A stretch of 64,000 nt of DNA from Geomonas diazotrophica (lineage in GTDB: Bacteria; Desulfobacterota; Desulfuromonadia; Geobacterales; Geobacteraceae), in contig NZ_JAHLMF010000003.1 in NCBI RefSeq assembly GCF_018919385.1, forward strand, positions 1-64,000, given 5' to 3'. The notes below the pieces were generated by a model that searched no databases, was not told the DNA's origin, and saw only the letters and a program-made list of their open reading frames with translations. Below are positions 1-6,037 of this stretch, one piece after another. A program made the translations under genes and the position numbers. Numbering within the stretch: position 1 is the stretch's first letter; each line of letters opens with the position of its first letter.

Positions 1-77
1 CCGTTCTCCCCGAGAATCTCCTCCGGGCTCTTATACTGTTTCAGTAGGTCATCGATTACAGCAAGGTCAATGGTCAT
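1..77 (-). CDS. IS256-family transposase, N-terminal fragment
   Basis: The gene starts with ATG at 77-75, preceded by a good AAGGAG ribosome-binding site 5 nt upstream, and continues past base 1. The visible 25 residues begin MTIDLAVIDDLLKQYKSPEE and run on into ILGENG. This is the characteristic start of IS256/Mutator transposases ("LL..YK.PE(D/E)(L/I)LGENGLLKQLTK"). The DDE catalytic residues lie outside the window, so whether the gene is intact is unknown. The recognition rests on a short but distinctive N-terminus. Confidence 0.75.
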   Translation of the reverse strand, partial: MTIDLAVIDDLLKQYKSPEEILGEN

Positions 78-143
78 GGCAACTCCTTGGGGTAAGTGGA
101 TTTACCCCGAAATGACCATTTACACAAACCTTTTTACACCCCC
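1..143 (-). mobile_element. IS256-family insertion sequence, one end (partial)
   Basis: This is the terminal part of an insertion sequence that runs off the left edge of the window. It holds the first 77 bases of a Mutator/IS256-type transposase gene read leftwards. About 40 bases beyond the start codon lies a run (about 118-143, reading ATTTACACAAACC then TTTTTACACCCCC) that has the look of an IS256-type terminal inverted repeat. The exact outer end and the target duplication cannot be fixed because the other end is outside the window. Confidence 0.7.
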
Positions 144-151
144 GAAGACGT

Positions 152-186
152 AAGGGGACTGGCTCCACCGGGTGCCTGTCCCCCTT
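152..186. repeat. Short imperfect inverted repeat
   Basis: AAGGGGAC at 152-159 pairs with GTCCCCCTT at 178-186 with one bulged base, around a core reading TGGCTCCACCGGGTGCCT. This looks like a small REP-type palindrome. It lies between the insertion-sequence end and the tandem array. I see no gene here. Confidence 0.45.
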
Positions 187-202
187 GCCTTGCTGTTACC
201 CC

Positions 203-652
203 GATCTTAAAATCCGGAGGCCGAAGTTAACAAGATCGGGCTCGATCTAAAAATCCGGAGGCCGAAGTTAACAAGATTGGCCTCGATCTAAAAATCCGGA
301 GGCCGAAGTTAACAAGATTGGCCTCGATCTAAAAATCTGAAGGCCGAAGTTAACAAGATCGGGCTCGATCTAAAAATCTGGAGGCCGAAGTTAACAAGAT
401 TGGGCGCGATCTAAAAATCTGGAGGCCGAAGTTAACAAGATCGGGCTCGATCTAAAAATCTGAAGGCCGAAGTTAACAAGATCGGGCTCGATCTAAAAAT
501 CTGGAGGCCGAAGTTAACAAGATCGGGCTCGATCTAAAAATCTGGAGGCCGAAGTTAACAAGATTGGGCGCGATCTAAAAATCTGGAGGCCGATCTTAAC
601 AAGGTCGGGCTCGATCTTAAAATCCGGAGGCCGACCTTAACAAGTCGGGGCG
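203..652. repeat. 41-bp tandem repeat array, 11 units
   Basis: Units begin with GATCT at 203, 244, 285, 326, 367, 408, 449, 490, 531, 572 and 613, an exact 41-bp period without indels until the last unit. The consensus core is GATCTAAAAATC(T/C)GG followed by AGGCCGAAGTTAACAAG and AT(C/T)GGGC. At each junction AGATC and GATCT flank six bases, giving a small hairpin. The two outer units (1 and 11) carry GATCTTAAAATCCGG and unit 10 and 11 have diverged ends, the usual picture of an array that grew internally. It is non-coding: the period is not a multiple of three and stops occur in each frame read. There are no unique spacers, so it is not a CRISPR array. Confidence 0.95.
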
Positions 653-761
653 CCTTTGCTGTAGGTAGGATTAACGATCTGATGCTTGGCAACGTCCCCT
701 CCCGCAAAAAGACAAAAGCCTTTCCCCTAGATTTCTTGTCAAACGCCGATCCACTGATAGT

Positions 762-839
762 GGTGCCAGGTCTTGCAAAATGACTTTTACGACAGCTAAG
801 GCCAACAGTACAAGACCTAGCATCGGTTCCTCTGGCACC
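762..839. repeat. Nested inverted repeat, REP-like element
   Basis: GGTGCCAG (762-769) pairs perfectly with CTGGCACC (832-839). Inside it GTCTTG (770-775) pairs with CAAGAC (811-816), so the whole can fold as one long stem with an internal loop. The segment beginning AGGTCTTGCAAAATGAC resembles repeats I associate with REP-associated (Y1) transposases, but no transposase gene is present. It lies upstream of the promoter at 925-951, so it is probably not part of the downstream mRNA. The remaining bases of 653-924 hold nothing I can identify. Confidence 0.6.
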
Positions 840-924
840 GGTCCGCTAACTCCCGAATTGTCTGTAGTATATGATTTTGTGCATTTTTTGTGACTTAACT
901 CACCAGATTAGAGTGTGTATTTAG

Positions 925-951
925 TTGTGCATTCATGAATGCTGGTATAAT
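925..951 (+). promoter_or_regulatory. Extended -10 promoter overlapped by a 14-bp palindrome
   Basis: TATAAT at 946-951 is preceded by TG at 943-944, giving an extended -10 box. A weak TTGTGC (925-930) sits 15 bp upstream. The perfect palindrome GCATTCATGAATGC (929-942) fills the space between the two boxes and is well placed to be an operator. It would drive the diguanylate cyclase at 1020. Confidence 0.55.
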
Positions 952-1019
952 GTCTACCGTGCTTTATGTCAGTTTGAATAACTCCCGGTAGCATGCCGTA
1001 CGGCGCCTATGAGTGAGAT

Positions 1020-2303
1020 ATGCACAACATCGACATAAATGTGAATGTGATGACGCCTGGCCCTGAAATGGAGATGGTGCAAAAGGCCAAGGAGGCTTTG
1101 GGAGAAGGAGGACTGAAGTCCGTCCGGTTCCCGGAACCGCTGGAATCCGCCTTCAACGAGTACTACCGCGAGAAAACCCTGAAACACGTTAGGGTCGCAC
1201 TCCTGACCGGGTTCATTCTGTACGCGGTCTTCGGGCTGGTGGACGGCCTGCTCCTGCCTGCGGACCGGGCCCACATGTGGTTCATCCGCTACGCCGTGGT
1301 CTGCCCCACGGTCATGGCCGGCCTTGCATTCACCTACCTTCCCCATCTCCGGCGTTTCATGCAGCCGGTCGTCTCGCTGGTGATGCTGGTCGGGAGCCTC
1401 GGCATCGTCTCCATGGTCTACTACGACCCGACCCCCACCAAGAATTACTACTACTCCGGTATTTTGCTCCTCATCATGGGTGCCTTCACCTTCGTAAGCC
1501 TCAGACTCCGTTACGCGGTCTGCTGGGCCATGGCCACCACGCTGGCATACGAGGCTGTGGCCATCTTCTTCAACCACACCGACGTCACTATCCTCATTCA
1601 GAACACCTTCAGCATCGTCGCCACCATCATCATCGGGGCCTTCTCCAATTCGCTGATGGAAAATTACCTGCGCCGCGACTTCCTGAACGCGAACCTGCTC
1701 GAGTACGAAAACCGGCAGCTCCAGAATGCGACCCTGGAATTGCGCAGGCTTTCCATCTCGGACCCGCTGACCAGCCTGGGCAACCGCCGCCAATTCGAGG
1801 TGATGCTGGACCAGGAATGGCTGCGCGCCGTCCGCTCCGAGGCCCCCATAGCGCTCATCTTCTTCGACATCGACTTCTTCAAGTTCTTCAACGACAACTA
1901 CGGACACCAGGCTGGCGACAATTGCCTCAAACTCGTGGCGCAGGAACTCGGAGGGTTTGCCAGGCGCCCCGGAGACACCGCGGCGCGCTACGGCGGCGAG
2001 GAGTTCGTTTTGCTGCTTTCCGGGGTCGGCCTTGACGATGCGGCGTCCATCGCGGAGTCCTGTCGTAAAGCCGTGGAGGCCCTCCAGGTCCCTCACAGTC
2101 ATTCTCCGGTTGCCCGGGTGGTCACGGTCAGCGCCGGTGTCGCTGCCATGTGTCCGGACCGGGACGCGAGCAGGTCCCAGCTCGTCGAAGCTGCGGACAA
2201 GGCGCTGTACCGGGCCAAGCTGAAAGGGCGCAACCGGGTGGTCTCCTCCAAGAAGGAGCCGGGAAAGAGAGTGAGGCAGGTTTACCCGCACGCCGTCAAC
2301 TGA
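1020..2303 (+). CDS. Membrane-anchored diguanylate cyclase (GGDEF domain)
   Basis: The protein (427 aa) makes the second messenger c-di-GMP from two GTP at the inner membrane. After about 56 cytoplasmic residues there are roughly six hydrophobic segments (about 58-80, 86-107, 113-135, 143-163, 165-184, 190-210), then a linker and a GGDEF domain at about 245-410. The active-site loop is GGEEF at 325-329. An inhibitory I-site RPGD (316-319) stands the canonical five residues before it, so activity and product inhibition are both predicted. There is no EAL domain. The start is not certain: the ribosome-binding site is weak (GAGTGAGA) and GTG/ATG codons lie a little downstream. The signal sensed by the membrane part is unknown. 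Confidence 0.9.
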   Translation: MHNIDINVNVMTPGPEMEMVQKAKEALGEGGLKSVRFPEPLESAFNEYYREKTLKHVRVALLTGFILYAVFGLVDGLLLPADRAHMWFIRYAVVCPTVMAGLAFTYLPHLRRFMQPVVSLVMLVGSLGIVSMVYYDPTPTKNYYYSGILLLIMGAFTFVSLRLRYAVCWAMATTLAYEAVAIFFNHTDVTILIQNTFSIVATIIIGAFSNSLMENYLRRDFLNANLLEYENRQLQNATLELRRLSISDPLTSLGNRRQFEVMLDQEWLRAVRSEAPIALIFFDIDFFKFFNDNYGHQAGDNCLKLVAQELGGFARRPGDTAARYGGEEFVLLLSGVGLDDAASIAESCRKAVEALQVPHSHSPVARVVTVSAGVAAMCPDRDASRSQLVEAADKALYRAKLKGRNRVVSSKKEPGKRVRQVYPHAVN

Positions 2304-2408
2304 ATCAGCTCTCAAGCCCACCCCTGTCACCCGCCGCAGAGTTCATCACCTCACTCGGGAAAATCCTGCCCGACCGCTCCCAGAACCGGATCAGGTCATT
2401 CGTCCTGC

Positions 2409-2436
2409 TTGACCTCTCATTTCCTGCCGTTATGAT
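2409..2436 (+). promoter_or_regulatory. Sigma70-type promoter
   Basis: TTGACC (2409-2414) and TATGAT (2431-2436) are separated by 16 bp, 44 nt before the oxidoreductase start codon. Confidence 0.6.
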
Positions 2437-2479
2437 CCTTGTGTCGGTTTATCACTAAGAGAGCAACACGGAGAACGGC

Positions 2480-3478
2480 ATGGAAACGATGACGAGATTC
2501 AAAGCACTGGTCGTGGAGAAAGGGGCGGACAATACCTTCACCAGGAGCCTTAAGCAGCGTGACATAAACGAACTGGGGGCGGGGGAGCTTTTGGTGCGGG
2601 TGCGCTATTCTTCGCTCAATTACAAGGACGCCCTCTCCGCCACCGGCCATCCCGGCGTGACCAGGCAGTTCCCGCACACACCGGGGATCGATGCCGCGGG
2701 CGAGGTCGCTTCCTGCAGCGACGGCAGCTTCGCGCCGGGCGCCCAGGTGGTGGTCACCGGGCACGACCTCGGCATGGAGACCGACGGAGGGTGGGGCGAG
2801 TACATCCGCGTCCCCTCGTCATGGGGGGTGCCGCTTCCTGCCGGGCTTTCCCTGCGCGAGAGCATGATTCTCGGGACCGCCGGGTTCACGGCAGGGCTGT
2901 CGGTGTTGAAACTGGAGTGGGCGGGGGTGAGGCCGGAAAGCGGCGACGTCCTGGTCACCGGTGCGACCGGCGGGGTCGGGAGCATGGCGGTGAGCATCCT
3001 GGCCAAGGCGGGGTACCGCGTCGTGGCCGCCACGGGCAAGGCGGCCGACGAGGGTTTTCTGCGGGACTTGGGCGCGGCGGAGGTGATCTCCCGCGCCGAA
3101 GTGATGGCGGGGGCGGAGCGAGCCCTGATGAAGGAACGTTGGGCGGGGGCCGTCGACGTGGTCGGGGGAGAGATGCTCGCCGCGGTGCTGAAATCCACGC
3201 GCTACGGCGGTACGGTCACCTGCTGCGGTCTGGTCGGCTCCGCTGAACTCCCGGTCAACGTCCATCCCTTCATCCTGCGCGCAGTCACCCTGGTCGGGAT
3301 CGACTCCTCGCGCTGCCCGAGCGCCACGCGGCTCGAGGTGTGGCAACGGCTCGCCGGTCCGTGGCGCCCCGCACTCCTGGGCCAGATGGCGACCGAGGTG
3401 ACGCTGGAGGGTCTGGAGGATGAGATCAGTCGGATTCTCCGGGGTGGCGTCAGGGGGAGGGTGGTGGTGCAGCTGTAA
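2480..3478 (+). CDS. YhdH/AcuI-type quinone oxidoreductase (MDR family)
   Basis: This is a 332-aa zinc-independent medium-chain reductase. The N-terminal GroES-like half contains NYKDALSATGHPGVTRQFP, typical of the YhdH/AcuI branch, and PGIDAAGEV. The Rossmann half carries the nucleotide-binding motif VTGATGGVGSMA (about 158-169). Family members reduce acryloyl-CoA or quinone-like enones with NADPH; the substrate here cannot be told. The gene has its own promoter, a GGAG ribosome-binding site and a terminator shortly after the stop, so it is probably monocistronic. It is convergent with the heat-shock genes downstream. Confidence 0.88.
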   Translation: METMTRFKALVVEKGADNTFTRSLKQRDINELGAGELLVRVRYSSLNYKDALSATGHPGVTRQFPHTPGIDAAGEVASCSDGSFAPGAQVVVTGHDLGMETDGGWGEYIRVPSSWGVPLPAGLSLRESMILGTAGFTAGLSVLKLEWAGVRPESGDVLVTGATGGVGSMAVSILAKAGYRVVAATGKAADEGFLRDLGAAEVISRAEVMAGAERALMKERWAGAVDVVGGEMLAAVLKSTRYGGTVTCCGLVGSAELPVNVHPFILRAVTLVGIDSSRCPSATRLEVWQRLAGPWRPALLGQMATEVTLEGLEDEISRILRGGVRGRVVVQL

Positions 3479-3500
3479 GCTCTGCTGCCGCGGGCAAAAA

Positions 3501-3532
3501 TAAAGGCCAGTCCGGGTGCGGGCTGGCCTTTA
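3501..3532. terminator. Bidirectional intrinsic terminator
   Basis: TAAAGGCCAGTCC and GGGCTGGCCTTTA form a 13-bp stem with one mismatch between the convergent oxidoreductase and small heat-shock genes. A-rich and T-rich flanks suit termination from both sides. Confidence 0.8.
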
Positions 3533-3545
3533 CTTGTGAAGGGGC

Positions 3546-4028
3546 TCAGGAAATCGGGATGCGGTGCCCCGTGCCGCGTTGCTGTTGCGGCTTTGGTAGC
3601 CGGATGGTGAGGACCCCGTTGTTCAGGTCCGCCCTGATCTTTTCTTCCTGCACCGGATACGGCAGCACCACGCTGCGGGAGAAGCTGCCGTAGCGGCACT
3701 CGGAGAGGAAGCCTCCCGCGGCCCCTTTCCCCTCGCGTACGACCTTCTTTTCACCCCTGATGGTGAGGCGCCGGTCCACCAGTTCGACGCTGAAATCTTC
3801 CTTCTTCATCCCCGGCACTTCGGCTCGGATCACGAGTTCCTCGGCGGTTTCGTGCATGTCGACCAGCGGGCCGCCGCGCTGCATGAACGCGGGAATCACG
3901 TCGGCGGTGAGGTTCTCCAGCGTTCGTTCCTCTTTCTTCGCGGGCACCAGGTTGTTCAGCAGGGTGCCCACCTTGTCCTGTACATGTTCAAGGGCGTCAC
4001 GCCACTTCTCAGGTACCAGGCTTGCCAT
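3546..4028 (-). CDS. Small heat-shock protein, Hsp20/alpha-crystallin family (third of three)
   Basis: A 160-aa ATP-independent chaperone that binds unfolding proteins. An alpha-crystallin domain spans about 50-150 and shows VDMHETAEELVIRAEVPGM, the LTIRGEKK strand, and near the end the hallmark GVLTIRLPK. The C-terminal tail carries the family's I-x-I-type motif (RIPIS). It is the last gene of a run of three Hsp20 genes on the minus strand, 27 bp after its neighbour, and shares the convergent terminator. Its N-terminal arm (WRDALEHVQDKVGTLLNN) differs from the other two, so the set could form mixed oligomers. Confidence 0.92.
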   Translation of the reverse strand: MASLVPEKWRDALEHVQDKVGTLLNNLVPAKKEERTLENLTADVIPAFMQRGGPLVDMHETAEELVIRAEVPGMKKEDFSVELVDRRLTIRGEKKVVREGKGAAGGFLSECRYGSFSRSVVLPYPVQEEKIRADLNNGVLTIRLPKPQQQRGTGHRIPIS

Positions 4029-4055
4029 CCCTCATTCACCTCCTGTGCAACGTCT

Positions 4056-4454
4056 TTAGCTCACCTGCACCTCGATGCGCCGCGGCTTGGCGATTTCGGC
4101 CTTGGGTATGCGCAGTGTCAGTATGCCGTTGGCGAAATCGGCCTTGGCCTGGCCGTGGTCGAGGCTCTCCGGAATGGTGAACTGGCGGAAATAACTGCCC
4201 AGTTCGAACTCGCGGTAGACCGGAGTGCCCGCCATGGTGTGCGATGCGGGTGCGCTGATGGTGAGTACTCCCTTCTCCACGTTGACGTCGATGCTCTCTT
4301 TGGCTGCGCCCGGGAGATCGGCGGTGACGAAAAGACCTTCGTCGGTTTCGATGATGTTTACTGCCGGGCGTATGAATCTCTCGTTCGACCTCGTTTCTTC
4401 ACGCGGTTGTACGTTCATTTCGTCGTTTCTTTCGGTCAAGCTGTTGGGTGCCAT
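4056..4454 (-). CDS. Small heat-shock protein, Hsp20 family (second of three)
   Basis: A 132-aa Hsp20 chaperone. The N-terminal arm is short and polar (about 28 residues), then the alpha-crystallin domain runs RPAVNIIETDEGLFVTADLP through GVLTISAPA, ending with NGILTLRIPKAEIAKPRRIEVQVS. The Ile-rich tail (RRIEVQV) is the usual I-x-V oligomerisation motif. It lies between the two other Hsp20 genes (33 bp from the first, 27 bp from the third) and is probably transcribed from the promoter at 4974-5001. Confidence 0.92.
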   Translation of the reverse strand: MAPNSLTERNDEMNVQPREETRSNERFIRPAVNIIETDEGLFVTADLPGAAKESIDVNVEKGVLTISAPASHTMAGTPVYREFELGSYFRQFTIPESLDHGQAKADFANGILTLRIPKAEIAKPRRIEVQVS

Positions 4455-4487
4455 ATCGATGACCTCCTCTTCACAGTATTTCCGGCT

Positions 4488-4934
4488 TTAGGAAAGCTTG
4501 ATTTCGATCCGTTTCGGCTTGGCGTGCTCCGCCTTGGCCAGGGTCACGGTCATGATGCCGTCCTTGCACCGGGCGCTAATCCTGTTGGCGTCGATGTCGA
4601 CCGGGAGCTCGAGGGTGCGGCTGAATTTGCCGGAGCCGAGCTCGCTGCGGTGCACGACCCCTTTCACCTCGGCGAAAGGCTTGCGCTCGCCGCTGATGGT
4701 CAGGGTGTTTCTGAGGACCGAGAGGTCCACATCTTTGGGGTCCACCCCGGGGATCAGGGCTTCCACGTAGACGTTGCCCTCATCCTCGCTGAAGTTGACC
4801 ATCGGGAAGCGACGGGTGGTCACCGGCGAGAGGAACGTCGGACCAAAGGAACGGTTCACTCCTACGCCGCGGAAGGCTTCGTCGATCTCTCTTCTCAGGT
4901 TGTCCAGTTCTCTGAAAACATCCCAACTTGCCAT
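4488..4934 (-). CDS. Small heat-shock protein, Hsp20 family (first of three)
   Basis: A 148-aa Hsp20 chaperone and first gene of the cluster, starting behind a very strong ribosome-binding site (AAAGGAGG). It opens MASWDVFRELDNLRREIDEA, the common Hsp18-type arm. The alpha-crystallin domain is VNFSEDEGNVYVEALIPGVDPKDVDL through DGIMTVTLAKAEHAKPKRIEIKLS. The C-terminal RIEIKL tail closely resembles that of the second gene (RIEVQV), so those two look like tandem duplicates and the third is more distant. No CIRCE or ROSE-type element is evident in the short leader. Confidence 0.93.
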   Translation of the reverse strand: MASWDVFRELDNLRREIDEAFRGVGVNRSFGPTFLSPVTTRRFPMVNFSEDEGNVYVEALIPGVDPKDVDLSVLRNTLTISGERKPFAEVKGVVHRSELGSGKFSRTLELPVDIDANRISARCKDGIMTVTLAKAEHAKPKRIEIKLS

Positions 4935-4973
4935 GTGATTTACCTCCTTTCGGTGAGTCGAATTTCTGAGAGT

Positions 4974-5001
4974 AAGATAATCACTGTTTTTGCGCTGTCA
5001 A
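4974..5001 (-). promoter_or_regulatory. Sigma70-type promoter for the Hsp20 cluster
   Basis: Read on the minus strand: TTGACA (5001-4996), a 16-bp spacer, then TATCTT (4979-4974), about 40 nt before the first Hsp20 start codon. The -35 is a consensus match; no heat-shock sigma (-35 CTTGAAA) pattern stands out. Confidence 0.65.
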
Positions 5002-5105
5002 GGGGGGGGCGTGTGAGGCCATCGTCCTGGTGCGGTGCTTTGGGGGGGGCTTTCGGAGGGGAGGGCGCGCGATATACTCTAGCCATTCCGGCCGGGAGGT
5101 GGCGC

Positions 5106-5555
5106 ATGCATTCGATCGGCAACGAGGCATTGTTTGACCTGCGCAAGGTCGCTTTCCTTTGTTCCCGCAAGTTTCCCCAGGAGGCGGCGGAGAAGGCGTG
5201 TCGCTGGGCGGAGGCGCAACGCGAGGCCGGCAACTGCGTCATCTCCGGCTACCATTCCCCGATCGAGAAGGAGGTGCTCTGCAGGCTGCTGCAGGGAAAC
5301 CAGCCCATCATCATCGCCCTGGCTCAGGGGCTGAACCGGCTGGACTCGCAATGGGAGCGACACCTGGCGGCGGGGCGCCTCCTGGTGATATCCCGCTACG
5401 CCCAGAGTGTGAGTCATCCCTGCGAGTCGAAGTGCTATCAGCGCAACAAGATGATGATCGACCTCGCCGACACCGTTGTCATAGCCCATGCGTCTCCTGG
5501 CGGAAGTCTGGAGCGGCTGTGCTCGGAGCACCGAGGCAAAGTGGTTCTGCTGTAA
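5106..5555 (+). CDS. DprA/SMF-like Rossmann-fold protein (short form)
   Basis: The protein has 149 aa and starts with ATG behind GGGAGG; a TATACT box at 5072-5077 could be its -10. It resembles the core of DNA-processing protein A: SGYHSPIEKEVLCRLL matches the DprA "SG...GID" strand-helix, RLLVISRYAQSVSHP matches "G.LLSE.P.G", and the conserved block RNKMMIDLADTVVIAHASPGG corresponds to "RNRIIAGLSDAVLVVEA". It lacks the SAM-like N-terminus and winged-helix C-terminus of full DprA (about 360 aa). It stands alone, divergent from the heat-shock genes. Whether it binds single-stranded DNA or a nucleotide ligand is unknown. Confidence 0.7.
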   Translation: MHSIGNEALFDLRKVAFLCSRKFPQEAAEKACRWAEAQREAGNCVISGYHSPIEKEVLCRLLQGNQPIIIALAQGLNRLDSQWERHLAAGRLLVISRYAQSVSHPCESKCYQRNKMMIDLADTVVIAHASPGGSLERLCSEHRGKVVLL

Positions 5556-5590
5556 CGCGGCTGGCTCTGAAATTTCTAAAAATAAAAATA

Positions 5591-5619
5591 TTGACAATCG
5601 CGAGCCCCTCCTCTATAAA
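5591..5619 (+). promoter_or_regulatory. Strong sigma70 promoter upstream of the iron operon
   Basis: TTGACA (5591-5596) and TATAAA (5614-5619) are separated by exactly 17 bp. It points towards the porin-feo operon 418 nt downstream. No convincing Fur box overlaps it. Confidence 0.75.
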
Positions 5620-5626
5620 AGAAAAC

Positions 5627-6037
5627 AACTTTCAAAACCAACTGTGACATTGGTCCATCTGGCAATTCCATCCCCCAGTCAATCAAAGGTTTAGCTCTGG
5701 AAGTGGCGATGTCTTGACTCTCGCAATGCGGGGTTTTTCTGTCACTGTATTCCCGGGTTGATGCTCTGAAAGTGAATGTCATTGTACTGATGACGTTCTC
5801 AGGGCACGAGATTCCGATTACGGACAAATGGCGCAGCGTCACTGTGTTACCGACAGCGATGCAACGACTCAAGGGAGTATTGTTTTTTTTCTCCAATGAA
5901 TGAAATCGGTTTTCAGTTTTGAATGAACGGGCCGATAGACCACAAGTAGTGAATAACAATCAACTGGATACGGCAACTTGTTCCAGATTTTGCAGTCAAA
6001 GCCGGCGGAGTCGAAGCAATTATAAGAGGAGGGGGTT
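5627..6037 (+). other. Long AT-richer leader or small-RNA region before the porin gene
   Basis: If transcription begins at the promoter above, about 410 nt precede the porin start codon. The stretch is less GC-rich than its surroundings and has no convincing open frame. At about 5873-5892 the sequence ACTCAAGGGAGT is followed by ATTG and eight T's, which could act as a weak terminator or attenuator and release an RNA of about 260 nt. I recognise no known riboswitch in it. A second start near TATAAG (about 6022-6027) is possible. Confidence 0.35.

Noticed and set aside
203-652. The repeat array as a CRISPR
   Set aside because: The 41-bp units are contiguous with no unique spacers, and no cas genes are near.
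653-1019. A c-di-GMP (GEMM) riboswitch before the diguanylate cyclase
   Set aside because: None of the conserved GEMM blocks is present, and the main stem lies upstream of the predicted promoter.
969-2330. Long antisense frame opposite the diguanylate cyclase gene (453 codons)
   Set aside because: It is a by-product of high GC at third codon positions; its translation is Val/Asp/Gly/His-rich with no domain, and the plus-strand frame encodes a clear GGDEF protein.
3852-5105. N-terminal extension of the DprA-like frame across the heat-shock genes
   Set aside because: The extension is antisense to two Hsp20 genes; the ATG at 5106 has a good ribosome-binding site and gives a compact domain.
5556-6037. 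A Fur box controlling the porin-feo operon
   Set aside because: No stretch approaches the GATAATGATAATCATTATC consensus; GTGAATAACAATCAAC is too weak to call.
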